NCBI RefSeq assembly: GCF_021284765.1
Contig: NZ_CP089924.1
Coordinates: 1,754,001-1,818,000, forward strand
Length of the DNA stretch: 64,000 bases
Origin: Lysobacter sp. 5GHs7-4
GTDB taxonomy: Bacteria; Pseudomonadota; Gammaproteobacteria; Xanthomonadales; Xanthomonadaceae
Reading direction: 5' to 3'
Part shown: positions 30,994 to 39,944 of the stretch, piece after piece
How positions within the stretch are numbered: position 1 is the first letter of the stretch
Layout of the letters: every line of letters starts with the position of its first letter
The notes under the pieces: model-generated
What the model was told of the DNA's origin: nothing
Databases searched by the model: none
What the model saw: only the letters and a program-made list of their open reading frames with translations
Position numbers and translations under genes: made by a program

Positions 30994-31824
30994 ATGGACA
31001 TCGCCGCCGCCCCATCGACCACCGCCCCGACCCAGGTCGGCGCCCTGCTGCGCGAATGGCGCGCGGCGCGGCGCCTGAGCCAGCTCGATCTGGCCCTGGA
31101 CGCGGGCCTGTCCGCGCGCCATCTGAGCTGCGTGGAAACCGGCAAGGCCCAGGCCAGCCGCGAGGTGATCGCGCGCCTGGCCGACGCGCTGGAAATGCCG
31201 CTGCGCGAGCGCAATGCCCTGCTGGTCGCGGCCGGTTACGCGCCCAAGTACCCCGAGACCGCGCTCAACACGCCCGAGCTGTCGCAGGTGCGGCGCGCGA
31301 TCGAATTCATCCTGGCGCAGCAGGAGCCGTATCCGGCGTTCGTGCTCAACCGGCGCTGGGACGTGCTGATGGCCAACGCCGCGGCGATGCGCGTCAATGC
31401 CTACGTGATGCGCGGCCGCGCCGGCAAGCACGCCAACATGATCCGGCAGATTTTCGACCCCGAGGATCTGCGCCCGGCGGTGGCGAACTGGGAGGAGGTC
31501 GCGGGCGATCTGATCCGCCACCTGCACGACGAGGTCGCGGCCGCGCCCGGCGACCGCGCCGCGCGCGCGCTGCTGGACGAGGTGCTGGCCTACCCGGGCG
31601 TGCCGGCGCGCTGGCGCCATCGCGACCTGGGCGCGGCGCCGACGCCGCTGCTGACCACGGTGCTGCGCCGCGACGACCACGTGTTCCGGTTCTTCTCCAC
31701 CATCACCACCTTCGGCACGCCGCGCGACGTGACCATCGACGAGTTGCACATCGAGTGCTGCTTCCCGGTCGACGACGCCACCATCGAACTCTGCCGCGGC
31801 CTCGCGCGCGACGCGGACGCCTGA
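30994..31824 (+). CDS. XRE-family regulator with MmyB-like ligand domain
   Basis: 276 aa. The N-terminal helix-turn-helix (about residues 11-65: LLREWRAARRLSQLDLALDAG, LSARHLSCVETGKAQAS) is followed by a ~190-residue C-terminal domain (YPAFVLNRRWDVLMANAAA ... RFFSTITTFGTPRDVTIDELHIECCFP). That matches the MmyB-like ligand-binding domain of this large actinobacterial and proteobacterial group. The members bind small hydrophobic ligands. It is divergent from the exported hydrolase and probably controls it through the CAGGTCATG sites. ATG 30985 is an alternative start, three residues longer. Confidence 0.9.
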   Translation: MDIAAAPSTTAPTQVGALLREWRAARRLSQLDLALDAGLSARHLSCVETGKAQASREVIARLADALEMPLRERNALLVAAGYAPKYPETALNTPELSQVRRAIEFILAQQEPYPAFVLNRRWDVLMANAAAMRVNAYVMRGRAGKHANMIRQIFDPEDLRPAVANWEEVAGDLIRHLHDEVAAAPGDRAARALLDEVLAYPGVPARWRHRDLGAAPTPLLTTVLRRDDHVFRFFSTITTFGTPRDVTIDELHIECCFPVDDATIELCRGLARDADA

Positions 31825-31837
31825 CGGCCGGGCCGGC

Positions 31838-33055
31838 ATGCGGACTCCGGCGCTCCACGACGGCGACGTGCGCAACGGTCGGATGCGCGACGACGGCGTA
31901 CGCGACGACGGCATGCGCGCCGACAGCATCAGCGACGAAGACCTGCGCGAACCGGTGGCGCTGCCCGGCTCGCTGGTCACCGCCTTGCAGGCCACGCCGA
32001 TGTCGCCGTATTGGCTGCCGGTGCTGGCCGGGCTGCCGTTGGCCGCCTGCACCCTGATGCTGGCGCTGCCTTCGTTCGAGAACGAGCGCGCGCGTTACTC
32101 CTGGGGCATGTTCCTGTTCGTCAACCTGTTCTGGCTGTGGCCGCTGACCGCGATCCAGGACGCGCTGCGCAAGCGCGGCGCCAACAAATGGACGCTGGCG
32201 GCGGTGCTGCTGTGCGCCACCTACCTGATGTCGCTGGCCAACAACCTGATCAGCGACGCGGTCTCGCGCGCGCGCGGCTGGCCCACCGGCTATCCCTTGG
32301 ACTGGACTTTGCCGCTGAGCGCGTTCGATCACTGCTGGCTGGTGATGGTGGCGTTCTGCATGGTGCACGCCGGCGCGGCCTACTACGCGCAGTTGCAGGA
32401 GACCCGCGCGCGCAACCTGCAGGCGCTGGCCCTGGCCCGCGAGGCCGAGTTGCGCGCCCTGCGTTATCAGCTGCATCCGCATTTCCTGTTCAACACCTTG
32501 AACGCGATCTCCAGCCTGGTGGCCGAGGAACGCAGCGGCGACGCGCGGCAGATGCTGTCGCGCCTGGCCGAATTCCTGCGCGCGACGCTGGAGGGCGGCG
32601 ACCGCCACGAAGTCGCGCTGGCCGACGAGCTGGCGCTGACCGACACCTATCTGGCGATCGAGCGCAGCCGCCTGGGCCAGCGCCTGCGCCTGCGCTGGAA
32701 CGTCGGGCCCGACACCCTGCGCGCGCGCGTGCCGGCGCTGCTGCTGCAGCCGCTGGTCGAGAACGCGATCCGGCACGGCATCGCGCGGCGCAGCGAGCCG
32801 GGCCAGATCGACATCCGTATCGAGCGCGTGGACGGACGCCTGCACCTGCACGTGGGCAACGACGGCACCGCCGCCGCCGCGTCCGACCCGGCCGACCGCG
32901 GCGCCGCCCCAGTGGGCCTGCGCAACATCGTCGAGCGTCTGCGCACCCTGTATCCGCACGCGCATTCCTTCGCCGCCGGCGCACGCGCCGACGGCGGATA
33001 CGAGGTGCGCCTGTCGCTGCCGTACCAGGAGGCCGTCGCGCCCGCGGGCGCCTGA
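31838..33055 (+). CDS. LytS-type sensor histidine kinase, first of a tandem pair
   Basis: 405 aa. An unusual N-terminus of about 38 residues is a degenerate repeat (MRDDG-VRDDG-MRADS). Four hydrophobic segments follow (about 58-78, 89-105, 118-138 and 163-183), then YQLHPHFLFNTL with phosphoacceptor H215 and a HATPase_c domain (LVENAIRHGI, VGNDGTAAA, GLRNIVERL). It is clearly paralogous to the kinase at 33427-34578 along its whole length after residue ~55. It begins 13 nt after the XRE gene, so it may be part of that transcript. Confidence 0.93.
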   Translation: MRTPALHDGDVRNGRMRDDGVRDDGMRADSISDEDLREPVALPGSLVTALQATPMSPYWLPVLAGLPLAACTLMLALPSFENERARYSWGMFLFVNLFWLWPLTAIQDALRKRGANKWTLAAVLLCATYLMSLANNLISDAVSRARGWPTGYPLDWTLPLSAFDHCWLVMVAFCMVHAGAAYYAQLQETRARNLQALALAREAELRALRYQLHPHFLFNTLNAISSLVAEERSGDARQMLSRLAEFLRATLEGGDRHEVALADELALTDTYLAIERSRLGQRLRLRWNVGPDTLRARVPALLLQPLVENAIRHGIARRSEPGQIDIRIERVDGRLHLHVGNDGTAAAASDPADRGAAPVGLRNIVERLRTLYPHAHSFAAGARADGGYEVRLSLPYQEAVAPAGA

Positions 33056-33426
33056 ACGCGCGACGGCGGCTTTTTTGTGCCGCTCGCCACCGGGTCGCGT
33101 GAAGCCGTGCGCCCGTCCGCCATGCGCGCCGCCTTCGGTCCGCCGCAGGCGTCTACCGTTTCGTCGCAAGACCGCGCGCGCGCCCTGGCCGCGCCGCTCG
33201 CGCTGGGCTCCAATGGCCCCACGCTCGATCCGGCACCGTCGCGCCGTTACGCGTCCACGGCGCGGCGGAGCCGTGTCGAGCGCCTATTGCGTTGCCAGGG
33301 AAGGCGACTCTTTCTGCCGCTCCGCCGGCCCGCGCGCCGGACCAGGATCGGCGCAACGGGCTAGTTCGCAAGCGGCATACGCAGGAGAATCGGCTTGCCG
33401 CTACGTTTCGACCTGCCCAACCCGCC
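33056..33426. other. 371-nt gap between the two kinases
   Basis: No gene, repeat or clear terminator is visible. A GCGGCTTTTTTG shortly after the first kinase stop has the T-run of a terminator but only a weak hairpin. The rest is GC-rich and open in several frames, without similarity I recognise. Confidence 0.4.
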
Positions 33427-34578
33427 ATGACCCGTCCCATCGCCCTACCGGATTCCCGCACCGACCCCGCGCCCGACGACGCGCCGGCGCAGGACACCGG
33501 CGGTTCCGGGCGGCACTGGCTGTCGCTGCTGGCGCGCCTGCTGCTGGGCGTGTGCACGCTGCTGATCGCGCTGCCGTCGCTGAACGATCCGCACGAAACC
33601 GCGTACTGGGCGACGTTCCTGCTCGCCAACCTGATCTGGATGTCGCCGCTGACCGCGATCCAGCACCTGTTCTGGCGCCGCGGCATCTCCAAATGGACCA
33701 TGGTGGTGGCGCTGCTGGCGATCACCTACGTGATGTCGGTGCTGAGCAACCTGGCCGCGCACTGGATCGCCAACACCCAGGGCTCGCTGTACCGCGATCC
33801 CACCAACTGGACCCTGATCTTCGGCGGCGTCGGCGGCTGCTGGCTGGTGCTGATCGCGTACTGCGCGATCCAGTCGGTGATCACCTATTACGCCGACCTG
33901 CAGGATGCGCGCGAACGCAACCGGCAGGCGCTGGTGCTGGCCCAGGACGCGGAGCTGCGCGCGCTGCGTTATCAGATCAATCCGCATTTCCTGTTCAACA
34001 CCCTCAACGCGATCTCGGCGCTGGTGGCCGAGGACCGCAACCGCGAGGCGCAGCAGATGATCACGCGCCTGGCCGGTTTCCTGCGGGTGACGCTGGACGG
34101 CGCCGAAGGCCACGAGGTCGCGCTGGCCGACGAGCTGGCGCTGACCGACACCTACCTGGAAATCGAGCGCGCGCGGCTGGGCCCGCGCCTGCGCCTGAAG
34201 TGGAACATCGGCCCCGATACCTTGCGCGCGCGCGTGCCCGTGCTGCTGCTGCAACCGTTGGTGGAGAACGCGATCCGCCACGGCATCGCCCAGCGCAGCG
34301 AGCCCGGGCGTTTGGACATCCGCATCGAGCGCGAAGGCGATCGCCTGCACCTGCACGTCGGCAACGACGGCGCGGCGGCGCCCGCGCCCTCGGAAGATGC
34401 CGCGCGGCGCGCCGGTTCGATCGGCTTGCGCAACATCGCCGAGCGCCTGCAGGCGCTGTACCCGGGCGCGCACGCCTTCGCCGCCGGCGCGCGCGCCGAC
34501 GGCGGTTACGAAGTACGCATGTCGCTGCCGTTCAACGAAGCGCCGGCAGCGTGGGTGGTCAAGGAGACGGAAGCATGA
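33427..34578 (+). CDS. LytS-type sensor histidine kinase, second of a tandem pair
   Basis: 383 aa. Four hydrophobic segments (about 32-50, 61-78, 91-110 and 130-150) lead into YQINPHFLFNTL with H187 and a HATPase_c domain (LVENAIRHGI, VGNDGAAAP, GLRNIAERLQAL). Both ends of the enzyme core match the kinase at 31838-33055 closely, including the AGARADGGYEVR stretch near the end, so this is a tandem duplication. Its stop overlaps the LytTR regulator start (34575-34578). Confidence 0.93.
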   Translation: MTRPIALPDSRTDPAPDDAPAQDTGGSGRHWLSLLARLLLGVCTLLIALPSLNDPHETAYWATFLLANLIWMSPLTAIQHLFWRRGISKWTMVVALLAITYVMSVLSNLAAHWIANTQGSLYRDPTNWTLIFGGVGGCWLVLIAYCAIQSVITYYADLQDARERNRQALVLAQDAELRALRYQINPHFLFNTLNAISALVAEDRNREAQQMITRLAGFLRVTLDGAEGHEVALADELALTDTYLEIERARLGPRLRLKWNIGPDTLRARVPVLLLQPLVENAIRHGIAQRSEPGRLDIRIEREGDRLHLHVGNDGAAAPAPSEDAARRAGSIGLRNIAERLQALYPGAHAFAAGARADGGYEVRMSLPFNEAPAAWVVKETEA

Positions 34579-35354
34579 TGCGAGTGGCGGTAATCGACGA
34601 CGAGCCCCTGGCGCGCAGCGGCGTGATCACGCGCCTGGCCGCGCACAACGACGTGCAGATCGTGGGCGAGTTCGCCGACGGTCCTTCGGCGCTGGCCGGC
34701 ATCGTCGCGCTGGCGCCGGATCTGGTGTTCATCGACGTGCAGATGCCGGGCATGACCGGGCTGGAAGCGCTGGCGGCGCTGTCGCCCGAGCAGCGGCCGC
34801 TGGCGGTGCTGCTGACGGCGTACGAGAACTTCGCCGTGCGCGCGTTCGAGCTGCACGCGATCGACTATCTGCTCAAGCCCATCGACGACGAGCGTTTCGC
34901 CGAGGCGCTGGAGCGCGCGCGCCAGGCCTATCCCTACCGCCGCAACGGCACCCAGCCGCCCGGCGCCATGGCCGCGCCGCCGCCGGCGCAGGACGACGAC
35001 GGCCACTGGCTGACCCGGTTCGTGGTGCGCGTGGGGCGGCGCGTGGCCTTCGTCGAGGCCTCGGAAGTGGAATGGATCCAGGCCGACGGCGACTACGCGA
35101 CCCTGCACGTGGGCGACCGCGGCTACCTGCTGCGCGAGTCCATGGGCCGGCTGTCGCGCCGGCTGGATCCGGCCCAGTTCGTGCGCGTGCACCGTTCCAC
35201 CATCGTGCGCGTGGACTGCGTCGCCGAACTGCAGCCGCTGTCCAACCGCGACGCCATGCTGCGCCTGCGCGACGGCACCCCGGTACGCGCCAGCCGCACC
35301 TACATCGAGCCGCTGCAGGCGCGCCTGCGCGGCCGAGCGGGCTTCGCCGGCTGA
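34575..35354 (+). CDS. LytTR family response regulator
   Basis: 259 aa. Receiver domain: D8/D9, phosphoacceptor D54 (VFIDVQMPG) and the conserved K in LLKPIDD. The LytTR DNA-binding domain covers about residues 150-253 (VEWIQADGDYATLHV, RRLDPAQFVRVHRSTIVRVD, VRASRTYIEPL). It overlaps the second kinase by 4 nt and is the only regulator for both kinases in this cluster. Confidence 0.93.
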   Translation: MMRVAVIDDEPLARSGVITRLAAHNDVQIVGEFADGPSALAGIVALAPDLVFIDVQMPGMTGLEALAALSPEQRPLAVLLTAYENFAVRAFELHAIDYLLKPIDDERFAEALERARQAYPYRRNGTQPPGAMAAPPPAQDDDGHWLTRFVVRVGRRVAFVEASEVEWIQADGDYATLHVGDRGYLLRESMGRLSRRLDPAQFVRVHRSTIVRVDCVAELQPLSNRDAMLRLRDGTPVRASRTYIEPLQARLRGRAGFAG

Positions 35355-35478
35355 GTCGCGGCGCGCGGCCGCAACCGAGCGCGCCCTGACCGTATCTGCG
35401 CTTGCAAGCCCCGGACTCACGCGGTCCGGCATCGGTGGCGGCCGCGCGCGGCCCGTCACCCGTCTGCGCGGAGCCGAC

Positions 35479-36585
35479 ATGAAAGCCTGGATACTGAGTC
35501 TGTTGCTGCTCTCGCCCGCGGCCATCGCCGCGCCTGCCAGTGCCGTTCCGGCCGCGTCGCCCACCCTGGACGCGTTCGTCGCCGACTATGCCCGGCAGCA
35601 CGATTTCAGCGGCACCGTGCTGGTCACGCGCGACGGCAGGAACGCGTACGCGGGCAGTTTCGGCGACGCCAATCGGGTATTCGGGGTGCCCAACACGCCG
35701 CAGACTCGCTACAAGATCGCCTCGATCACCAAGACCTTCACCGCGGTGCTGATCCTGCAGCTGCGCGACGAGGGCCGGCTGGACCTGGAGCGCCGCATCG
35801 GCGACTACCTGCCCGATTACGCGGGCGAGGGCGCGCGGCGGGTTAGCGTGCATCAGTTGCTCAACCACAGCTCCGGTCTGGCCAACCTGGACACGGTCAA
35901 GGACGCACAGACCGCGATCCGCGACGGTCTGCCGGTTTACCAGCTGCCGCACACCAGCGACGCCCTGCTCGCGCGCTATTGCGCGGGGCGGTTGTCGGCC
36001 GAGCCGGGGCGCGCGTTCGACTACAACAACTGCGACTACATCGTGCTGGGCAAGATCGTCGAGCGCGTGACCGGGCAGGACTACGAGCAGGCGTTGCGCG
36101 AGCGCATCCTGCGGCCGCTGGGGCTGGCCGACACCGGCTTGTTGCGCCAAGACCGCATCGTAGAGCGCCTGGCCGATACCTATTTCGCGCGCGACGGCAG
36201 CGGTGCGATGACGCCCGATCTGCCCGCGTACCCGGAGAACTGGTATGCGGCCGGCGCGATGTATTCCAGCGCGCAGGATCTGGCGCGCTTCGCCGAGGCG
36301 CTTTACGGCGGTCGCCTGCTGAGCGCCGATTCGCTGGCGCGCATGCTGCGGCCGGGGCTGGACGACTACGGTTACGGCCTGTGGAGCTACACGATGAAGT
36401 TCGGCGAGCGAACTTACCGGGTGGTCAAACGCCCGGGCCAGATCATGGGCGCGCGCAGCCAGCTGCTGCGCGTGATCGAGCCGCGAATCAGCGTGGTGAT
36501 CCTGGGCAACGCCGGCAGCGCAGATCTGGACGAGTTCGCTGCGGCGATCGCGCGCCGCGCGGTGGCGCAGGCATCGGCCGACTGA
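35479..36585 (+). CDS. serine hydrolase, beta-lactamase class C/penicillin-binding-protein-like
   Basis: 368 aa with a Sec signal peptide (cleavage near residues 18-25). The S-x-x-K active site is [11 protein letters not shown] (S82, K85) and the Y-x-N motif is DYNNCDY (Y182, N184); the KTG-equivalent motif near the C-terminus is not obvious ([12 protein letters not shown]). The group includes esterases, D-amino peptidases and carboxypeptidases; the substrate here is unknown. It follows the LytTR regulator by 124 nt and could be its target. GCGGAG precedes the ATG. Confidence 0.88.
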   Translation: MKAWILSLLLLSPAAIAAPASAVPAASPTLDAFVADYARQHDFSGTVLVTRDGRNAYAGSFGDANRVFGVPNTPQTRYKIASITKTFTAVLILQLRDEGRLDLERRIGDYLPDYAGEGARRVSVHQLLNHSSGLANLDTVKDAQTAIRDGLPVYQLPHTSDALLARYCAGRLSAEPGRAFDYNNCDYIVLGKIVERVTGQDYEQALRERILRPLGLADTGLLRQDRIVERLADTYFARDGSGAMTPDLPAYPENWYAAGAMYSSAQDLARFAEALYGGRLLSADSLARMLRPGLDDYGYGLWSYTMKFGERTYRVVKRPGQIMGARSQLLRVIEPRISVVILGNAGSADLDEFAAAIARRAVAQASAD

Positions 36586-36617
36586 GGCGACGGCCCGACG
36601 CGCGTTGGCGGCTGCGC

Positions 36618-36989
36618 TCAGGCCTTGGGCTTGAGCTGGTGCAGCAGGATCGAGTTGCCTTCGCTGTCCAGGCACACCGCCATGCGGCAGACCGGGCTGT
36701 GGATGATGTCGCTCTTGAAGCGCACGCCCTTGGACTGCAGGTCGGCGATCAGCGCATCCAGGTCGTCGACCTCCAACGCGATGGTGCCGCCGGCCGCGTC
36801 GCTGGGCGCGTCGGGCACGAAGTTGGTCAGCGCCAGGCAACCGCCGTCGGGCAGGTCGTATTCGATCCACCACTGTTCGCCCTGGTGTCCGCTGGAGCCG
36901 GGCGTGAGGCCCAAGGTCTCCTCGTAGAAGCGGCGCGCACGCGCGACGTCGCGTATCGGGTACATCGTGAAAGCGACCTTGCGGAACAT
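36618..36989 (-). CDS. VOC family protein
   Basis: 123 aa glyoxalase-fold protein: [24 protein letters not shown] at the start, [20 protein letters not shown] in the middle, and [16 protein letters not shown] at the end. It is the last gene of a minus-strand run ArsR-SRPBCC-membrane protein-VOC, a combination often seen in proteobacteria where the regulator controls a small accessory operon. It converges on the serine hydrolase gene. Ligand unknown. Confidence 0.85.
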   Translation of the reverse strand: MFRKVAFTMYPIRDVARARRFYEETLGLTPGSSGHQGEQWWIEYDLPDGGCLALTNFVPDAPSDAAGGTIALEVDDLDALIADLQSKGVRFKSDIIHSPVCRMAVCLDSEGNSILLHQLKPKA

Positions 36990-37024
36990 GCGCGGTTCTC
37001 CTTGGAAGGGTGGGGGCGCGGCGG

Positions 37025-37450
37025 TCAGCGCCGGCGAGCGTACAGCCAGCCGCCGATCAGGCAGCAGGGCAGGCCGGTGACCGCGACCAGGATGGAATAC
37101 CAGGCCGGTCCGAACTCGGCGCCGCGGCCCCAGGTCGCGACCACGCCGACGATGCCGAACACGGTGCCGATCAGGCCCAGCGTCCACACGTGCGCCATCG
37201 GCCGATACGGCGCCAGGCGCGCGCACAGATAACCGCCGAACACGGTGAACGCGGCGCGGTAGGCGAGCGCGAGCAGCCACAGGCCGGCGTCCATCGGTTG
37301 GAACCAGGGCGGAAACACACCGCTGGCGTGCATGATCACGTCGGCGACGGTGGACAGCAGCATCACCGACAGCAGGCCCAGCACCACGGCGACGATGCTG
37401 CGGCCGACCCGGCGTGGCGGCAGGGCGGAGGTTGCGTGACTGGCGTTCAT
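37025..37450 (-). CDS. membrane protein, 141 aa
   Basis: Four hydrophobic helices at about residues 16-40, 55-75, 85-105 and 112-135. A pattern such as [20 protein letters not shown] followed by a lone VFPPW segment and [16 protein letters not shown] is seen in small uncharacterised membrane proteins of this kind of operon. No catalytic residue set is visible. It lies 35 nt upstream of the VOC gene and 82 nt downstream of the SRPBCC gene, in the same direction. Confidence 0.75.
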   Translation of the reverse strand: MNASHATSALPPRRVGRSIVAVVLGLLSVMLLSTVADVIMHASGVFPPWFQPMDAGLWLLALAYRAAFTVFGGYLCARLAPYRPMAHVWTLGLIGTVFGIVGVVATWGRGAEFGPAWYSILVAVTGLPCCLIGGWLYARRR

Positions 37451-37532
37451 GGCGGCTCCTATGCGCCGCGTGCGGCGGCGGACAGCGTGAGGGGCGCGGG
37501 CGCGCGGCCCGCGCGGGGAGGTCGGCGCAGCG

Positions 37533-38030
37533 TCAGCCGGAGACGGTCGAGGCGTCGGCGAGGAAGGCGTCGAGCTTGGCGTAGCCAGCGGCGATGCCCT
37601 GTTCCATGTTGCTGGCCAGGGCGCCGTCGCGCGCCGCGCGCGAGGCGTAGACCACGGTGGTGACCAGGGTGGTCTTGCCGTCGCGCTCGTCCAGCGTGGA
37701 GGTGCCGACGGTCTCGCCGCCGGTCCAGTCGTGGTCGTAGAGCTCGGTGCGCACGATGCGGGCCGGCCGCTCGATCTCGCGATGCACGCCGCCCATGCCC
37801 ATCTCCACGCCCTGCGGGCCGCTCCAGACGAAGCGATAGGCGCCGCCGACGCGCAGGTCGACCTCGCACACGATCAGGGTCCAGCCGTCGGGGCCGTGGA
37901 ACCAGCGCTTGAGCAGTTCGGGTTTGGTGAGCGCGTCGAACACGAGTTCGCGCGGCGCATCGAACGCGCGCGTGATCACGATCTCGCGTTCGCCCGGGGC
38001 GGTGACGGTGAGGGCGTTGTGGGTGTGCAT
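37533..38030 (-). CDS. SRPBCC/AHSA1-domain protein
   Basis: 165 aa. It has the START-like AHSA1 pattern: ITRAFDAPRELVFDALTKPELLKRWFHGPDGWTL, VGGAYRFVW, and TTLVTTVVYASRAARDGALASNMEQGIAAGYAKLDAFL. Members bind hydrophobic ligands or act as stress proteins. It follows the ArsR gene by 14 nt, a very common ArsR-AHSA1 pairing in which the repressor controls the SRPBCC gene. Confidence 0.9.
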   Translation of the reverse strand: MHTHNALTVTAPGEREIVITRAFDAPRELVFDALTKPELLKRWFHGPDGWTLIVCEVDLRVGGAYRFVWSGPQGVEMGMGGVHREIERPARIVRTELYDHDWTGGETVGTSTLDERDGKTTLVTTVVYASRAARDGALASNMEQGIAAGYAKLDAFLADASTVSG

Positions 38031-38044
38031 GGGATCCGTTCTCC

Positions 38045-38410
38045 TTAACGTGGCTTGCGTGATTTGGACGGTTGGGCGGGCGCCGGTTCGGCTTGCAGTT
38101 CGCTCAGCAACGCATCCAGGCGCTGGTAGTTGCGTTCCCAGATGCGGCGGTAGTGCTCCAGCCAGACGTTGGCCTCGGCCAGCGGCTGCGCTTCGATCCG
38201 GCAGGGGCGGCGCTGGGCGTCGCGACCGCGGCTGATCAGGCCGGCGTGCTCCAGCACCTTGAGGTGCTTGGAGATCGCCGGCTGGCTCATGGCGAAGGGC
38301 TCGGCCAGTTCGGTCACGGTGGCTTCGCCGCTGGCGAGGCGGGCCAGGATTGCCCGTCGCGTGGGGTCGGCCAGGGCGGCGAAGGTGGCGTCGAGGCGTT
38401 GCGGTTGCAC
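38045..38410 (-). CDS. ArsR/SmtB-type transcriptional regulator
   Basis: 121 aa from a GTG start. It is a winged helix-turn-helix of the metal-independent ArsR subtype: FAALADPTRRAILARLASGEATVTEL, MSQPAISKHLKVLEHAGLISRGRD, then a basic helical tail. It has no Cys metal site. It heads the four-gene minus-strand operon and probably represses it from the palindrome immediately upstream (38413-38448). Confidence 0.93.
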   Translation of the reverse strand: MQPQRLDATFAALADPTRRAILARLASGEATVTELAEPFAMSQPAISKHLKVLEHAGLISRGRDAQRRPCRIEAQPLAEANVWLEHYRRIWERNYQRLDALLSELQAEPAPAQPSKSRKPR

Positions 38411-38412
38411 AA

Positions 38413-38448
38413 ATATAACCTTCGAGTTACATAACTTATGGGTTATAT
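38413..38448 (-). promoter_or_regulatory. AT-rich palindrome upstream of the ArsR operon
   Basis: ATATAACC (38413-38420) and GGTTATAT (38441-38448) are perfect inverted arms. Between them lies a second palindrome, GTTACATAAC (38426-38435). The block starts 2 nt before the arsR-type GTG and is a sharp AT-rich island in GC-rich DNA, fitting an overlapping promoter and operator. The remaining gap to 38663 shows nothing else. Confidence 0.7.
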
Positions 38449-38663
38449 ACAGGCGAGTCGAAGCGACGTCAAGCGCCGAAGTCGCGGATTCGATGGATGG
38501 GGGCGACGCCTACGGGCGCGCGCCGGTCGTCGGACTTATCTGGCTTCGACGCTGTGGCTGGAGACGAACCGCGCGACGATCCGTTGGCCCCGCAGCGGAC
38601 GCACGGCACCGCAATGACTGACGCGAGCGCGGCGCAAGCCGCGATCGTCGCGGTCGGCCGCGC

Positions 38664-39053
38664 TCATCGCGTGCGCTGCGGCGCGGCGTCCGCCGGCACC
38701 GTGCAATCCGGCGCCAGCGTCGGCGGCGGTGCCTGCTGGGTCACGCACAGATCGAAGCGCGCCGACAGGCCGACGATCTCGCGGCTGGCGCCGGCGGCCA
38801 CGCTGAAGCGTTCGTAGGCCTGGGCGCGGCAGTCGGGCCGCTTCGGCGCGCAGGCGTGCGCGAACAGCGCGTAGTGGCAGCGGCCGCTGTCGCTGGCGAT
38901 GCATTCGAAACGGCCGATGCCGGCCTGCACGCGGGTGCGCGCGTGCAAGGTGTCGCGGCCGTCGGTGTGGGTGCGCGTGACCAGGGTGGTGCCGCCGGTA
39001 TCGCAACCCAGCAGGGCGAACAGGAAATAGGCCAACGCGATCAGATTGCGCAT
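38664..39053 (-). CDS. putative lipoprotein, 129 aa
   Basis: The signal peptide ends in a lipobox-like FALLGC (Cys17). The mature protein has several Cys residues (CIASDSGRC, HACAPKRPDC, LCVTQ, DCTV), which suggests a disulfide-stabilised periplasmic domain. The family is not recognised. It lies between the ArsR operon and the LytTR regulator of the next cluster and is transcribed in the same direction as both. The ATG at 39053 is chosen because the signal peptide starts there. Confidence 0.65.
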   Translation of the reverse strand: MRNLIALAYFLFALLGCDTGGTTLVTRTHTDGRDTLHARTRVQAGIGRFECIASDSGRCHYALFAHACAPKRPDCRAQAYERFSVAAGASREIVGLSARFDLCVTQQAPPPTLAPDCTVPADAAPQRTR

Positions 39054-39173
39054 GCTGCACCTCGGGCTGTGGGCGAACGCCGTCCGCACGCGGCGGGCCG
39101 CATGGGAAGGATCGGGCTTCGAAACAACGCGGGCCGGAGCGGATCGTCGTGCGACTGCGCCGGCGGAACCGCG

Positions 39174-39944
39174 CTACATGTGTCGGAACAGAGCCATGAA
39201 CGGCTGGCTCACGCTCAAGGTTTCCGGGCGCTGTTTGAGCCGCACCGTGCCGCGGCCGCTGTCGTCGCGCACGATCGCCGCGATCGCCTTGAGGTTGACG
39301 ATGGTCGAGCGGTGGATCTGCTTGAACACGTTCGGATCCAGCATGCCCACCAACTCGCGGATCGGCGTGCGCAGCAGCGCTTCGCCTTCGGCGGTGACCA
39401 CGGTGGTGTACTTGTGATCGGCGCGGAAGTAGGCGACGTCGTCGACCAGGATCAGGCGCGTCTCGCGGCCGGCGCTGGCGGTGATCCAGGTCAAGGCCGG
39501 CGCCGTGTCGGCGCGCGGCAGGCCCGCGCCCAGCTGGCGCAGCAAGGCGGCCAGTGCGCCGGCCTCGGCGCCGTCGTCGGCGCTGCGCGCCTGCAGGCGG
39601 CGCACCGTCGCGGCCAAACGCTCGGGCGCGATCGGCTTGAGCAGGTAGTCGATCGCGCCGCGCTCGAAGGCGTCCACCGCGTACTGGTCGTAGGCGGTCA
39701 CAAACACGATGCGCGTGTGCGGGCTGGCCTCGGCCGCGGCGGCGGCCACGTCCAGCCCGCTCAGGCCCGGCATGCGGATGTCGAGGAAGGCGACGTCGGG
39801 CGCATGCGCGGCGATGGCTTCCAGCGCCTCGGCGCCGTCCTCGCAGGCGGCCACCACGTCCAGCCCGGGCCAGGCCTCGGCCAGCAGGTCGAGCAGGGCC
39901 TGGCGCAGCAGCGCTTCGTCTTCGGCGATGACGGCCTTAGCCAT
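39174..39944 (-). CDS. LytTR family response regulator
   Basis: 256 aa. Receiver domain with E8-D9, phosphoacceptor D55 (AFLDIRMPG) and LLKPIAPE. LytTR domain at about residues 145-254: YFRADHKYTTVV, IRELVGMLDPNVFKQIHRSTIVNL, LSVSQPFMALFRHM. It overlaps the kinase gene upstream by 8 nt. This is the third LytS/LytTR system of the window. Confidence 0.93.
   Translation of the reverse strand: MAKAVIAEDEALLRQALLDLLAEAWPGLDVVAACEDGAEALEAIAAHAPDVAFLDIRMPGLSGLDVAAAAAEASPHTRIVFVTAYDQYAVDAFERGAIDYLLKPIAPERLAATVRRLQARSADDGAEAGALAALLRQLGAGLPRADTAPALTWITASAGRETRLILVDDVAYFRADHKYTTVVTAEGEALLRTPIRELVGMLDPNVFKQIHRSTIVNLKAIAAIVRDDSGRGTVRLKQRPETLSVSQPFMALFRHM

Noticed and set aside
29860..32052. A 730-residue reading of the hydrolase extending across the XRE gene
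   Set aside because: The upstream part is antisense to the XRE and kinase genes and lacks similarity; the Tat signal fixes the start at 30852.
33056..33100. Possible intrinsic terminator after the first kinase (T6 run)
   Set aside because: The preceding stem is weak and imperfect; not listed as a terminator.
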